Origin: Roseobacter sp. MED193
Lineage (GTDB): Bacteria > Pseudomonadota > Alphaproteobacteria > Rhodobacterales > Rhodobacteraceae
Assembly (NCBI RefSeq): GCF_000152965.1
Contig: NZ_CH902583.1
Location: 2,066,754 to 2,130,753 of the forward strand
Length of the DNA: 64,000 nt
Direction of reading: 5' to 3'
Shown: positions 41,418-51,131 of the stretch, piece by piece
Layout of the letters: each line of letters begins with the position of its first letter
Numbering within the stretch: the stretch's first letter is position 1
Translations under genes and position numbers: made by a program
Notes under the pieces: model-generated
The model's database searches: none
What the model saw: only the letters and a program-made list of their open reading frames with translations
Told to the model about the DNA's origin: nothing

Positions 41418-42713
41418 CTAACCCGCGCGATCTGTCCCCAGCCCCCGTCCGAAGATCTCCAGCCCACTGCTGCGCCCGCGCAGGTGCTCCGTCGGCAGAG
41501 CCGACCAGCCATCGCGCGCGGGCCCGCTCCCTACAGCCTGCAGCACAGCCGCCGAAGCAATGACATCGGCACCGACCGCCTTGGTCAGCTCTTCCAGACG
41601 CGCCGCAGTATTCACGGTATCGCCAAAGACCGAATATTCCAAACGCTGGGCGTCCCCAACCACACCGGAAAAGACCTCCCCTAGGTGCAGGCCAATTCCC
41701 ACGCGCACCGGATCACGTCCCTCGGCCTGGCGCTCAGCGCTCCAGTCCTTTAACTCTGCCAAAAGGTCATCGACACAGCTCAACGCACGGGAGGCCGCAT
41801 TCTCATCCTCGAACAGGATCATGGCCGCATCACCAATGAACTTGTCGATCATCCCCTGGTTCTGTCCCACAGCCCGTTGTACCCTGAGACGAAACTCGCT
41901 GATATAGGCGCCCACCTCTTCCGGGGCCCGCCCCTCAGACCAGTTGGTAAAACCGCGAATATCGACAAACATCACCACCATTTCCTGCTGGCGGCCTTTG
42001 CGCAGCTCGCTCAATTCCCCTGCCGCTAACCGATCCGCCATCTGCGCCGGGAGATAGCGGGTCAAATTGGCACGGGCACGGGCGTCAGTGATCGAATTAT
42101 GCAACAGTTGGCGCGTGCGGTAGGCCGCAACGATCAGCACCAGCCCCCCCAGCGCAATCATCACTATCCGCACCATATTCGGAGGCAACAGCAGCATAAA
42201 TTCGGCGCGTGCGGCGAGATCAGGTGTGATTTCTGCAGGTTGCCAGAGCGTCAGATAAGACAGCCCTCCAACCGTCAGCACAACGCAATAGGCCTGCAGG
42301 TAGGGATTAAACCGCAACACAGCGAAGGCCATAATGACCGGCACCAGCCAGGTGGGCGGCAACAAAAAGGTCAGTTCCCCCGGAAAGCCGGTATTTGCCA
42401 GCCCCGCCCAGGTGTTCACCAGCATGAACAGACAATCCAGTGTCACCGCTGGCCAGACCATCCAGCGCCGAAACCGTCCAGAGCTGGCCAGCCAATAAGA
42501 TATCGCCCCCAGGATAAAATAGGACAGCAGCGTAAGCAGCGCCAAAAGCCATTGGATTTTCAGATAGGGCTGGTCTGCCCCTTCCCCTTTTACCAGAAGA
42601 AGGAAAGCCGCCAACAAACAACCAGCCACAGCAACACGCAGAACGGCAACCATCCGCTCAACCTTCACTTCCGCCCGATGCAGTAGTTTTGTATCCAGAG
42701 GTTGGCTTTTCAT
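41418..42713 (-). CDS. membrane-bound class III adenylate/guanylate cyclase
   Basis: The 431-residue product has about six membrane helices in its first 205 residues and a cytosolic class III cyclase domain (about 230-410). Catalytic features are present: MFVDIRGFTNWSE with the first metal-binding aspartate, KFIGDAAMILFE with the second, and YSVFGDTVNTAARLE for base and transition-state binding. The substrate-selecting residues suggest ATP, making cAMP, but I would not exclude GTP. Its membrane part could sense a signal. Its start overlaps the rmuC stop by four bases. No cAMP target is obvious in the operon. Confidence 0.92.
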   Translation of the reverse strand: MKSQPLDTKLLHRAEVKVERMVAVLRVAVAGCLLAAFLLLVKGEGADQPYLKIQWLLALLTLLSYFILGAISYWLASSGRFRRWMVWPAVTLDCLFMLVNTWAGLANTGFPGELTFLLPPTWLVPVIMAFAVLRFNPYLQAYCVVLTVGGLSYLTLWQPAEITPDLAARAEFMLLLPPNMVRIVMIALGGLVLIVAAYRTRQLLHNSITDARARANLTRYLPAQMADRLAAGELSELRKGRQQEMVVMFVDIRGFTNWSEGRAPEEVGAYISEFRLRVQRAVGQNQGMIDKFIGDAAMILFEDENAASRALSCVDDLLAELKDWSAERQAEGRDPVRVGIGLHLGEVFSGVVGDAQRLEYSVFGDTVNTAARLEELTKAVGADVIASAAVLQAVGSGPARDGWSALPTEHLRGRSSGLEIFGRGLGTDRAG

Positions 42714-43924
42714 TGTGGGGTCTGCTCCAGGGGCACAATATTGCCAGCGGCCTCGCCACCGATCTCTTCAAAGTCAAAGTTATCCAAACGCTTGGCCCGT
42801 TTTCCAGCCTTCTCAGCGCTGACTTGGATCTCTGCGATATCCTTGGCAGCCTGGCCGAAATGGCGATCCAGGTTGCTTACTCTCTCACCTAAGCGCTCCA
42901 TATCGCGGTACAAGAGCCCCAGCTCAGATCGTATCGCCCCAGCCTGTTCGCGCATCCTCGCATCCTTGAGGATGGCCCGCATAGTGTTGAGCGTCGCCAT
43001 ACAGGTGGTGGGCGAAACGATCCAGACCTTGGCGGCAAAGCCTTCGCGCACCACAGCCGTGAAATTCGCGTGAAGTTCTGCGTAAACCGCCTCGGAAGGC
43101 AGAAACATCAGCGCGCCTTCGGCAGTTTCACCGTCAATAATGTATTTTTCCGAGATCGCAGAGATATGGGCCCGCAGCGCGGCTTTCATCTGCCTTATGG
43201 CATAGGCCTTTTCATCCCGTGTCTCGGCCCGGTGCAGCGCCTCATAGGGTTCCAGCGGAAATTTACTGTCAATGACAATCGGGCCCGGTGGATTTGGCAG
43301 ATGCACCAGACAATCGGCACGCTTACCGTTACTCAGGGTAGCCTGCATCGTATAGCTGCCCGCCGGCAGCGCCTTGGAGACGATATCAAACAGCTGGATC
43401 TCGCCAAAGGCACCGCGGGTCTGCTTGTTCGACAGGATATCCTGCAGGCCCAGCACATCGCCTGAGAGTTTGGTGATATTGTCCTGCGCCTTGTCGATCA
43501 CCGCTAGACGTTCCTGCAATTGGGTGAGCGAGGTCACCGTGCGTTTGCTGCTGCCATGCAGGCTTTCCTGCATACGCTCCTGCATCTGCGCCATCGACTG
43601 AGCCTGACGCAGGGCATTGTCCGCCAGCCGGTCATTCATATGCTGCTGCACCGCTGTCAGGCGCGCCTCGACCGTTTGCACCATCTGCACCTGCGCGGTC
43701 GTCTGAGTGTCAGACACATGCTGCAAGCCTCCCTGCAGTTGCTGCACCGATTGGCCCAACTGCCCGATCTGCCCCGTGAGCGGCCCCATGACCCGCGCCA
43801 TCCGCGCCGAGGCCCGCAGCGACAGGAGGAGCAACAGCAACAGCACCGCGGCAAATCCGCCTGCCAGAAGGATCAGCACCCCGACCTCATTCATTGCCTG
43901 AACTGCGTCCCCCATTTCCTCCAT
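42710..43924 (-). CDS. rmuC: DNA recombination protein RmuC
   Basis: This 404-residue protein has an N-terminal membrane anchor (about 12-35, VGVLILLAGGFAAVLLLLLLLS) and a coiled coil (40-170). The RmuC nuclease-like domain (about 185-370) follows, with SNKQTRGAFGEIQLFDIV, GPIVIDSKFPLEPYEAL and AYAIRQMKAALRAHI. RmuC limits inversions between short inverted repeats in E. coli. The start is set at ATG 43924, which shares one base with the mutL stop (TGATG); a longer frame would lie wholly inside mutL. Its stop overlaps the cyclase start by four bases, so mutL, rmuC and cyclase are coupled. Confidence 0.93.
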   Translation of the reverse strand: MEEMGDAVQAMNEVGVLILLAGGFAAVLLLLLLLSLRASARMARVMGPLTGQIGQLGQSVQQLQGGLQHVSDTQTTAQVQMVQTVEARLTAVQQHMNDRLADNALRQAQSMAQMQERMQESLHGSSKRTVTSLTQLQERLAVIDKAQDNITKLSGDVLGLQDILSNKQTRGAFGEIQLFDIVSKALPAGSYTMQATLSNGKRADCLVHLPNPPGPIVIDSKFPLEPYEALHRAETRDEKAYAIRQMKAALRAHISAISEKYIIDGETAEGALMFLPSEAVYAELHANFTAVVREGFAAKVWIVSPTTCMATLNTMRAILKDARMREQAGAIRSELGLLYRDMERLGERVSNLDRHFGQAAKDIAEIQVSAEKAGKRAKRLDNFDFEEIGGEAAGNIVPLEQTPQ

Positions 43925-45861
43925 CAGCTGCGTCCAAACAACCGTTCGATATCGGCAAGCTTTAACTCCACATAGGTGGGGCGACCATGGTTGCACTGGC
44001 CCGAATGCGGTGTTGCCTCCATTTCGCGCAGCAGCGCATTCATCTCTTCACCACGCATCCGACGACCAGACCGGACTGACCCGTGGCAAGCGACGCGGGA
44101 CAGGATTGCCTCTAGCCGGGCCTGCACCAGCTGGCTTTCGCCCTGATCGTCCAGCTCATCCAAAATGTCTTTCACCATGGCCTCCGCATTGACCTCTCCC
44201 AGAATGGCAGGGGTTTCACGCACGGCTACGGCATTTCCGCCGAAAGCCTCCAGCCCGAGGCCGAATTTTTTCAGCTCCTCTGCCTGGGCCAGGATGCGCG
44301 CGCAGTCGTTGCTCCCAAGCTCAACAATCTCGGGGATCAATAAGGCCTGGGCAGCGACGCCATTCTCCGCCATCTGCTGCTTCAGCTTTTCATAGACCAG
44401 CCGTTCATGGGCAGCGTGCTGGTCAACGATAACCATCCCGTCAGCGGTCTGGGCGATGATGTAGTTTTCATGCACCTGCCCGCGCGCCGCCCCAAGCGGC
44501 AAATGCTCGGCCCCGGGCGCGGTGGGCTCGGGCGCATCCGACATCTGACCCGGGGCCTCAGTGTCCGCAAGGGGGTCGGTCAGGCGGCCGCTGTATTCGT
44601 GCTGGAACTCGGCAAAACCCGGGGCTGCCGCTGGCGGCGCAGGCACAGACATCTCTTGCGGCTGACCCGGGGCTTGCGCCGCATAAGACAGGTTGCGTGC
44701 GCCCAAGGAGGGTCGATCCATCTGATAGACCCGCGCCGCACCGTTTGCAGTCGGCGCTTCGGGACGCATCGCACCCAATGTGGCCCCTGCCACCGTTGTA
44801 GATGCCCGATGCCCGGCCTCGGCCAGGGCATGCCGCAGCGCCGAGACAATCAATCCCCGCGCCAAGCCGGGATCGCGAAAGCGCACCTCAGATTTGGCCG
44901 GATGCACATTCACATCCACTAGGGTCGGGTCGCAGTCAATAAACAGCGCCGCCGCTGGGTGGCGGTCGCGGCTGAGGAAATCAAAATAAGCCCCCCGCAG
45001 GGCGCCCGTCAGCATTTTGTCCTTCACGGGCCGCGAATTCACGAACAGGAACTGCGCCACCGCAGCCCCCCGCGAGTAGGTCGGCAAGGCCGCATAGCCA
45101 AACAGGCGAATGCCCTCTCGGGTGGCATCGATCTTGAGCGCGTTTTCGGCAAACTCTCGCCCCAGTACCGAGGCCAGGCGCCCGTGCAGAGCATCAAACA
45201 GATCCCCGGTGAGCGGATCCGCCCGAAAGGTCACGCGGCCTTCGCCGCCTCCCGAAACATCGCGCAGGGTAAAGCCCACCGAGGGTTCTGCCATGGCCAG
45301 ACGTTTTACAACATCGCCAATAGCCTGGGATTCCGCACGATCCGTGCGCATGAATTTCAGCCGCGCCGGGGTCGCATAAAAAAGATCGGCGAGCTCAACG
45401 ATTGTGCCCGCCCGCAGGGCCGCTGGGCGCACCGGTTCCATCTTGCCGCCCGCCACCCGGATCTGCGCGGCGTCATGACCTGCCGCCCGGCTGGTGATGG
45501 TCAACCGCCCCACTGCACCCAGACTTGGCAGTGCCTCGCCGCGAAAACCAAAGGTATGGATATTGAGCAGATCCGTTCCGTCAATTTTGGAGGTGGCATG
45601 GCGCGACAGCGCCAGTGGCAGATCGCGGGAAGTCATACCGCAGCCATCATCGGTCACCCGGATCAGGGTCTTGCCACCATCCGCAATCTCGATGGTGATG
45701 CGATGCGCCCCTGCATCGATGGCGTTTTCCACCAGTTCCTTGACGGCTGAGGCGGGTCGTTCCACCACCTCACCAGCGGCGATCCGGTTGATTGCACTGT
45801 CGTCAAGCTGACGAATGGTCGGGCGATCATGATCGCTGATATGGGGGTCTTGGCTGCTCAT
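43924..45861 (-). CDS. mutL: DNA mismatch repair protein MutL
   Basis: The 645-residue protein couples mismatch recognition to strand cutting. The GHKL ATPase has NRIAAGEVVERPASAVKELV with ENAIDAGA, VTDDGCGM and FRGEALPSLGAVG. A flexible Pro/Ala-rich linker (about 330-440) follows. The C-terminal domain has the endonuclease motif DQHAAHERLVYE plus ACHGSVRSG and CNHGRPTYVEL. It is thus the nicking type, as in bacteria without MutH. Start ATG 45861 is chosen because the upstream 24 residues lack conservation features; its ribosome site is weak. Confidence 0.97.
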   Translation of the reverse strand: MSSQDPHISDHDRPTIRQLDDSAINRIAAGEVVERPASAVKELVENAIDAGAHRITIEIADGGKTLIRVTDDGCGMTSRDLPLALSRHATSKIDGTDLLNIHTFGFRGEALPSLGAVGRLTITSRAAGHDAAQIRVAGGKMEPVRPAALRAGTIVELADLFYATPARLKFMRTDRAESQAIGDVVKRLAMAEPSVGFTLRDVSGGGEGRVTFRADPLTGDLFDALHGRLASVLGREFAENALKIDATREGIRLFGYAALPTYSRGAAVAQFLFVNSRPVKDKMLTGALRGAYFDFLSRDRHPAAALFIDCDPTLVDVNVHPAKSEVRFRDPGLARGLIVSALRHALAEAGHRASTTVAGATLGAMRPEAPTANGAARVYQMDRPSLGARNLSYAAQAPGQPQEMSVPAPPAAAPGFAEFQHEYSGRLTDPLADTEAPGQMSDAPEPTAPGAEHLPLGAARGQVHENYIIAQTADGMVIVDQHAAHERLVYEKLKQQMAENGVAAQALLIPEIVELGSNDCARILAQAEELKKFGLGLEAFGGNAVAVRETPAILGEVNAEAMVKDILDELDDQGESQLVQARLEAILSRVACHGSVRSGRRMRGEEMNALLREMEATPHSGQCNHGRPTYVELKLADIERLFGRS

Positions 45862-45930
45862 ACCGCTAAATTTAGCAGCTTCCCACGATTCTACCACAGG
45901 GTCTGGTGCATAAATCGAACAAGAGGGGAA

Positions 45931-45950
45931 CAAAAAGAGCGCCGCGCTTT
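45931..45950 (-). terminator. possible terminator of sitABCD
   Basis: On the minus strand AAAGCG-CGG-CGCTCTTTTTG can form a short stem (one bulge) running into a T-run, about 45 bases after the sitD stop. The stem is weak, so this is tentative. Confidence 0.4.
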
Positions 45951-45995
45951 GCCATGCCCGGTCATCCTTTGCGCAGAGATCGGCGCACGCCCGCC

Positions 45996-46925
45996 TCAGA
46001 CCGTAGCCGGCACCCCGGAACGACCCCTACAGGGACCAAATCGAGCGGTGATCGCCAAGATCACGCCAGAGACGGTGGCGATCATGCCGGCCGCGCTGAC
46101 CGCATCCCCGCCCCCCAGCCAGAGGGGGCCAAAACCGGCAAGAACATAGCCAAGTACCGCTGAAAGCACCGCAAAGAGCACACTCCAGGCGATCTGCGCT
46201 TCCAGTCGATTGGTCATCATCCGCGCCGCCGCAGGCGGACAGATGAACATGGCAATCACAATAATCGATCCGACCGCATCAAAGGCCGCGACAGCCGCCA
46301 CAGCAGCGGTGATGACCAGACCCAGCCCAAGCAGATTGGTACGGATGCCCATGGTGCGGGCAAAACCTTCGTCAAAGGTGGAAATCTTCAATGCCCGCCA
46401 GAATAGCGCGGTGAAAAGGCACACACCCAAAAGGGTGAGCGCCATCCGTGGCAGCTCGGTCGGCAGATATCGCAGAGCTTCCGGATCGAGCAGCGAGGAC
46501 CAGCCGGTGGCATCTAGCCAGATCAGGCTTTCCAAATTGCCGTAAAGCGCATGTTCCACATCCAGATGCACGGCTGATGTATCGGATTGTTCCAGGAGCA
46601 GGACTCCGCCGGCAAACATGGTGGTAAAGACCACCCCCATAGCCGCACCGGGTTCGATCCGGCCAAGGCGGCGGATCGCCTCGATCATTACCACAGCCAC
46701 AATCGCCGCCCCGGCGGCACCCAGCATCATCGGCCAAGTGGCAATCACGCCGGTCATCAGAAACGCAAATACAATGCCCGGTAACACCACATGGCTGATG
46801 GCATCACCGATCAGAGCCTGGCGCCGCAACAACAGGAAATTCCCGGGAAGGGCGCAGGCCACAGCGGCAAAAATTCCAATCAACATCGGCGTAAGCGACA
46901 GGGGTACAAATTCTTCTCCGCTCAT
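45996..46925 (-). CDS. sitD: manganese/iron ABC transporter permease (SitD type)
   Basis: The 309-residue membrane protein belongs to the ABC-3 family, with about eight to nine helices. RRQALIGDAISHVVLPGIVF near residue 32 and FDEGFARTMGIRTNLLGLGL near the coupling region are typical, as is VGSIIVIAMFICPPAAARMM. It forms the channel with SitC for Mn2+ (or Fe2+/Zn2+). The gene is last in a four-gene minus-strand operon and overlaps sitC by four bases. Fur-type boxes upstream of sitA should control it. Confidence 0.9.
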   Translation of the reverse strand: MSGEEFVPLSLTPMLIGIFAAVACALPGNFLLLRRQALIGDAISHVVLPGIVFAFLMTGVIATWPMMLGAAGAAIVAVVMIEAIRRLGRIEPGAAMGVVFTTMFAGGVLLLEQSDTSAVHLDVEHALYGNLESLIWLDATGWSSLLDPEALRYLPTELPRMALTLLGVCLFTALFWRALKISTFDEGFARTMGIRTNLLGLGLVITAAVAAVAAFDAVGSIIVIAMFICPPAAARMMTNRLEAQIAWSVLFAVLSAVLGYVLAGFGPLWLGGGDAVSAAGMIATVSGVILAITARFGPCRGRSGVPATV

Positions 46926-48127
46926 GACAAGACCTCACGCGGGCCACCGATTTGGCGGTCTATTTCCTGTATCTGATCCTGCGTCAGGACCGTCTCTATA
47001 TCGCGCAACCCGTCATAAAGCGCCGCAGCAGCCTCATGGGCCATGTCGCGGCGTACTACTTCCCAACGCCGTTCATCACGCAGGGCCTTAGCCGCGCGGG
47101 CCTTGCCGCTGGCCGTTGGCACCCCATCCGCCCGCACCAGACCCGCGCGCTGTAAAAGGCGTAGTGTTAGGCTTTCATAGATGGCCTGACCCTGTGCCAA
47201 GGCCAACAGTCCCTGGCGCAGATGCACCCGGCGCTGGAGCCGGAGATGACGCAGCACCGCAGCCAGAACACCCCGATTGGGCGCCAAAACCAGCGAGAGT
47301 AAAAACAGGGTAAAGCTGACGAGAACAATCAATGGCCCCGTCGGCAGATTGGGAGCTGAGGCGGAAAGTGCCGCCCCCAGATAGGCCGCAACGCCACCAA
47401 ACAGGCCTGCCAGCAAAACCACATATTCCGATCGCTCTGTCCAAAACCGCGCGGTGACGGCCGGAATGATCAACAGCGCCACGATGAGGATCAATCCGAC
47501 GATCTTCAAACCCACGACAGTCACCGCCATCACCAGCCCCATCATCAGCATATCAATGCGATCCACCGGCAGGCCGCGGGCCGCAGCATATTCAGGATCA
47601 AAGGCCACCAGCGTCATGGGCCTGCGTGTCAGCAAAACCAGAGCCAGAGTCATGGCTCCGCCCGCTGCAATCACCACGGCATCGCTATAAAGCATGCCTG
47701 CGGTGGAGCCGAGCAAGAACCCCTCAAGCCCCGCCTGACGCCCCACGCCCAAGGTCTGGATGACCGTGAGCAGGACGATTCCAAATCCAAAGAAAACCGA
47801 CAGAACCGCGCCAATCGCCGCGTCTTCGGCGAGGCGGGTGTTGCGTGTTAGCCAATTCATGCACCACAGACCAATCCCCGCAGAGACCGCGGACCCCGCC
47901 AAGAGCCCCGCCAAATTGCGGCCATCACCACCGGCAAAGGCCATGAGCAAAAAGGCGATACAGACACCGGGCAGGGTGGCGTGGCTCACAGCATCAGAAA
48001 CCAACGCACGTTTGCGCAAGAATAGAAACGTGCCGGTAATTCCTGCAGACGTGCCCAAGAGCGCGGCCCCAACTGCCACCAGGGTGGCATTATATCCAAG
48101 CTGCAGGAGCAGAGCATCCAGTAGCAT
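46922..48127 (-). CDS. sitC: manganese/iron ABC transporter permease with C-terminal extension (SitC type)
   Basis: The 401-residue product has an ABC-3 permease part (1-285) with RKRALVSDAVSHATLPGVC and FDPEYAAARGLPVDRIDMLM. A cytosolic tail of about 115 residues follows (LRLQRRVHLRQGLLALAQGQ and ADGVPTASGKARAAKALRDE) that looks like a winged helix. Such tails are known in TroC/MntC-type permeases and resemble DtxR-like DNA-binding folds; here it may sense metal or pair with the ATPase. The gene starts 11 bases after sitB and overlaps sitD by four bases. Confidence 0.92.
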   Translation of the reverse strand: MLLDALLLQLGYNATLVAVGAALLGTSAGITGTFLFLRKRALVSDAVSHATLPGVCIAFLLMAFAGGDGRNLAGLLAGSAVSAGIGLWCMNWLTRNTRLAEDAAIGAVLSVFFGFGIVLLTVIQTLGVGRQAGLEGFLLGSTAGMLYSDAVVIAAGGAMTLALVLLTRRPMTLVAFDPEYAAARGLPVDRIDMLMMGLVMAVTVVGLKIVGLILIVALLIIPAVTARFWTERSEYVVLLAGLFGGVAAYLGAALSASAPNLPTGPLIVLVSFTLFLLSLVLAPNRGVLAAVLRHLRLQRRVHLRQGLLALAQGQAIYESLTLRLLQRAGLVRADGVPTASGKARAAKALRDERRWEVVRRDMAHEAAAALYDGLRDIETVLTQDQIQEIDRQIGGPREVLS

Positions 48128-48138
48128 AAATTGCCCCC

Positions 48139-48957
48139 TTAAGCCTTGGCCAGCTTGTCGATTTGCGAGGTCGCAAGCCGCCCACCATAGGCCGCCTGCA
48201 AGGTTTCCTCGGTAAAGGCCTCTGAAACAGGCCCTTCGGCCACGCGGCGGGTGTTGATCAAGAAAACATTGTCGAAATACTCGGCCACGGTGGCCAGGTC
48301 ATGATGCACCACTACCACCGTCTTGCCTGCTTCGCGCAGGGATTTCAGCACCGAGATAATCGCCTTTTCGGTGGCGGCATCTACTCCGGCAAAGGGCTCG
48401 TCCAAGAGGTAGAGATCCGCCCCCTGGGCCAGGGCGCGGGCCAGAAACACCCGCTGTTGCTGACCACCGGATAGCTGGCCGATCTGACGCGTGGCAAAAT
48501 CGCCCATACCGACCCGTTCCAGACAGTCCAGCGCCTTGGCCCGATGGGCCCCTTTGATCCAGCCCAACAGACCCAGTTCACGGTAGAGCCCCATCAGCAC
48601 CACATCGATCACCCGTGTTGGAAAATCCCAATCGACGCTGGCGCGTTGTGGCACGTAGGCAATTCTGGCACGCTGTTCGGCCAAAGAACGCCCAAAGATC
48701 GTGACCCGACCAGAAACCGGCGCAACGATGCCCAATGCGGCCTTGAGCAGGGTGGATTTACCTGCCCCATTTGGGCCGATAATGGCTGTCATCTGCCCCG
48801 GCTCCACGGTCATATCCACCGAGAAGACCGCCGGCTTTTCACCGTAGCTGACGGTGAGACCGCGAATGGCAAGCGGGCTTTGTGCCAGCTTTGCTTCTGG
48901 CGCTTTGTCTGTGCTCAGGTCGCCCTGGGCCTGCGTCTTCACGATTTCCACTGTCAC
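48139..48957 (-). CDS. sitB: manganese/iron ABC transporter ATPase (SitB type)
   Basis: The 272-residue ATPase has Walker [10 protein letters not shown] (about 57-65), [21 protein letters not shown] typical of the metal-uptake group, signature [15 protein letters not shown], Walker [13 protein letters not shown] and the switch histidine in VVVHHDL. The first 28 residues are a non-conserved Lys/Ala-rich extension. Its start overlaps the sitA stop by four bases. It powers uptake by SitCD with metal supplied by SitA. Confidence 0.94.
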   Translation of the reverse strand: MTVEIVKTQAQGDLSTDKAPEAKLAQSPLAIRGLTVSYGEKPAVFSVDMTVEPGQMTAIIGPNGAGKSTLLKAALGIVAPVSGRVTIFGRSLAEQRARIAYVPQRASVDWDFPTRVIDVVLMGLYRELGLLGWIKGAHRAKALDCLERVGMGDFATRQIGQLSGGQQQRVFLARALAQGADLYLLDEPFAGVDAATEKAIISVLKSLREAGKTVVVVHHDLATVAEYFDNVFLINTRRVAEGPVSEAFTEETLQAAYGGRLATSQIDKLAKA

Positions 48958-49922
48958 AATCCTGCCGATAGTTTTCCATCCATGCCACGGGCTGGAACAT
49001 TCGCAGCCCCCAGGGCGCTGGAGATGGTTGTCATATTGTGATCCAGCATTCCAAGGTAGGTGCCTTCATAGGTGCCATCCGCGCCCATGGCATCCGAGAA
49101 CAGCTCGCCGCCGATGGTGACCTCGTGTCCCCGTGCCGCTGCGCCTTCGATCAGGGCGCGCACGGACCGATCCGAGACCGAGCTTTCAACAAAAACCGCC
49201 TTGATATCACGGGTGACCAGCAGGTCGACCAATTCGCCAATGCGGTTGAGGCCGGCCTCGGACTGAGTCGAGATGCCCTGAATGCCCAAGACCTCGAACC
49301 CATAATCGCGGCCAAAATAACCAAAGGCATCATGGGCTGAGAGCAAGACGCGTTTGCTTTCCGGAACCTGCGCCAAGACATCATCGCCATAGGCGATCAA
49401 CCGATCCAACTCCGCCATATGCTCTGCAGCGTTGGCTGCAAAGACTTCGGCGGCTTCGGGGCGGGCTTCGGTCAGGGCCTTTTGGACCTCGGTGACAACC
49501 AGTTTCCACAGTGCGGGCGTCATCCAGACATGGGGGTCAAATTTGTCGGCATAGTCGTCATGGCCGCGCAGCACATCCTTGGGCAGACCTTCGGCCACAG
49601 CGACAACTTTGCGTTTGCGCTCCAGATCATGAAAGAACTCTTCCATCTGGGCCTCCAGATACAACCCATGCCACAGAACCAGATCGGCGCGGGTCATGGC
49701 AACGATGTCAGAGCGTGTCTGACGATAGGCATGTGGGTCGACCCCAGGCCCCATCAGAGCTTTGACTTCAACCTGCTCTCCCCCGACCTGACGGGCCGCA
49801 TCCGCAATCATGCCAGTGGTCGCCACCAGCTTCAGCGGTGCCTCCGCCCGGGCGCCTGCTGCCATAAACGGCAGAGCAAGGGACATCATCAGTCCCACAA
49901 TGGTGCGTCGCGTAAGGTTCAT
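48954..49922 (-). CDS. sitA: manganese/iron ABC transporter substrate-binding protein (SitA type)
   Basis: The 322-residue cluster A-I binding protein has a signal peptide (about 1-26, ending ARA; the RR near the start is probably Sec n-region). The four metal ligands are visible: His in [13 protein letters not shown], His in [11 protein letters not shown], Glu in [10 protein letters not shown] and Asp in [10 protein letters not shown]. There is no His-rich loop as in ZnuA, which favours manganese or iron over zinc. It is first in sitABCD. GGAGCC is near the start. Two perfect Fur-type palindromes lie 40-85 bases upstream. Confidence 0.93.
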   Translation of the reverse strand: MNLTRRTIVGLMMSLALPFMAAGARAEAPLKLVATTGMIADAARQVGGEQVEVKALMGPGVDPHAYRQTRSDIVAMTRADLVLWHGLYLEAQMEEFFHDLERKRKVVAVAEGLPKDVLRGHDDYADKFDPHVWMTPALWKLVVTEVQKALTEARPEAAEVFAANAAEHMAELDRLIAYGDDVLAQVPESKRVLLSAHDAFGYFGRDYGFEVLGIQGISTQSEAGLNRIGELVDLLVTRDIKAVFVESSVSDRSVRALIEGAAARGHEVTIGGELFSDAMGADGTYEGTYLGMLDHNMTTISSALGAANVPARGMDGKLSAGL

Positions 49923-49961
49923 TGGACGAAGGCTCCTGAAATATCGAACTTGATGCGAATA

Positions 49962-49976
49962 TGAGAACGATTCTCA
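49962..49976. promoter_or_regulatory. Fur-family box 1 upstream of sitA
   Basis: TGAGAA-CGA-TTCTCA is a perfect palindrome matching the Fur-family half-site TGAGAAT. It lies about 40 bases ahead of the sitA start and fits a Mur/Fur repressor site. Confidence 0.8.
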
Positions 49977-49992
49977 ACTTAGTCAATGAAAA

Positions 49993-50007
49993 TGAGAATT
50001 ATTCTCA
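49993..50007. promoter_or_regulatory. Fur-family box 2 upstream of sitA
   Basis: TGAGAATTATTCTCA is a perfect 7-1-7 Fur-type palindrome. It is 31 bases (three helical turns) from box 1, so two dimers could bind on the same DNA face. It also lies 120 bases before deoC. Confidence 0.85.
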
Positions 50008-50128
50008 ACAAAACTTCTGTGACATTTGTCCAAAAGGTCAAATATTGCATCCCCAGCCCGGCCGGTTTACTTGCCAAGATGCCGCACCCGTGCGACTTTC
50101 GCGCAGAACTCTGTTGAGGATCTCCGGA

Positions 50129-51118
50129 ATGGAAAGCCAAACCTTGGAACACACACAGCCGCTTGTGCTGGCGCAAGAGCCCCGCAACCCGGGCATGAAC
50201 CTTGACCTGGACTGGGTCGCGAGCGTGCAGGCCAATACATCGGCGATCGAGCGCCGCTGTGCCACGCTGCCCGCCCGGCGCAGCGTCAAAAAAGAGCATC
50301 AGGCCGCCTGGCTCTTGAAAGCCGTGACCTGCATCGACCTGACCACCCTGTCCGGCGATGACACTGAAGAGCGCGTCCGCCGTCTTTGTGCCAAGGCGCG
50401 CCAGCCTCTGCGCGGCGATATCCTTCAGGCGCTGGATATGCCTGCGATCACCACCGGTGCCGTCTGCGTCTATCACGACATGGTCCCCGCCGCCGTCAAG
50501 GCGCTGACGGGCAGCGGCATTCCGGTTGCTGCGGTCTCCACCGGTTTCCCCGCCGGGCTGTCGCCTTTTCATCTGCGGGTGGCCGAGATCGGCGAAAGCG
50601 TCAAGGCCGGCGCCAAAGAGATCGACATCGTGATCTCACGCCGCCATGTGCTCGCGGGTAACTGGCAGGCGCTCTATGATGAGATGAAAGCCTTTCGCAC
50701 AGCCTGCGGCGAGGCCCATGTGAAGGCCATCCTCGCCACCGGAGAGCTGGGGTCCCTGCGCAATGTGGCACGGGCATCAGTGATCTGCATGATGGCCGGG
50801 GCAGATTTCATCAAGACCTCGACCGGCAAGGAAAGCGTCAATGCCACCCTGCCTGTCAGCTTGGTGATGATCCGCGCCATCCGCGACTATTATGACCGCA
50901 CTGGCTTTCGAGTCGGCTACAAACCTGCCGGCGGCATCTCCAAGGCCAAGGACGCGCTGGTCTATCTGTCGCTCATCAAGGAAGAGCTGGGCGACCGCTG
51001 GCTGCAACCGGATCTGTTCCGCTTTGGTGCCTCATCCTTGCTGAACGATATCGAACGCCAGTTGGAACACCACACCACCGGAGCCTACTCCGCCAGCTAC
51101 CGCCATGCGTCGGCTTGA
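50129..51118 (+). CDS. deoC: deoxyribose-phosphate aldolase
   Basis: The 329-residue enzyme splits 2-deoxyribose 5-phosphate into glyceraldehyde 3-phosphate and acetaldehyde. The Schiff-base lysine is in FIKTSTGKE, and the second lysine in VGYKPAGGIS; KAVTCIDLTTLSGDD opens the barrel. It has the N-terminal extension (about 70 residues) of the longer alphaproteobacterial form. ATG 50129 has GAGGATCTCCGG nearby; the longer frame back to 49961 would cross the Fur boxes and is rejected. The next gene, 13 bases after the stop, is an aldehyde dehydrogenase that can remove the acetaldehyde. No phosphopentomutase or phosphorylase gene is near. Confidence 0.96.
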   Translation: MESQTLEHTQPLVLAQEPRNPGMNLDLDWVASVQANTSAIERRCATLPARRSVKKEHQAAWLLKAVTCIDLTTLSGDDTEERVRRLCAKARQPLRGDILQALDMPAITTGAVCVYHDMVPAAVKALTGSGIPVAAVSTGFPAGLSPFHLRVAEIGESVKAGAKEIDIVISRRHVLAGNWQALYDEMKAFRTACGEAHVKAILATGELGSLRNVARASVICMMAGADFIKTSTGKESVNATLPVSLVMIRAIRDYYDRTGFRVGYKPAGGISKAKDALVYLSLIKEELGDRWLQPDLFRFGASSLLNDIERQLEHHTTGAYSASYRHASA

Positions 51119-51131
51119 AGGAGCATCAGAC

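Noticed and set aside
49961-50128. Longer DeoC start
   Set aside because: It would code across both Fur boxes; ATG 50129 has a better ribosome site and the usual family length.
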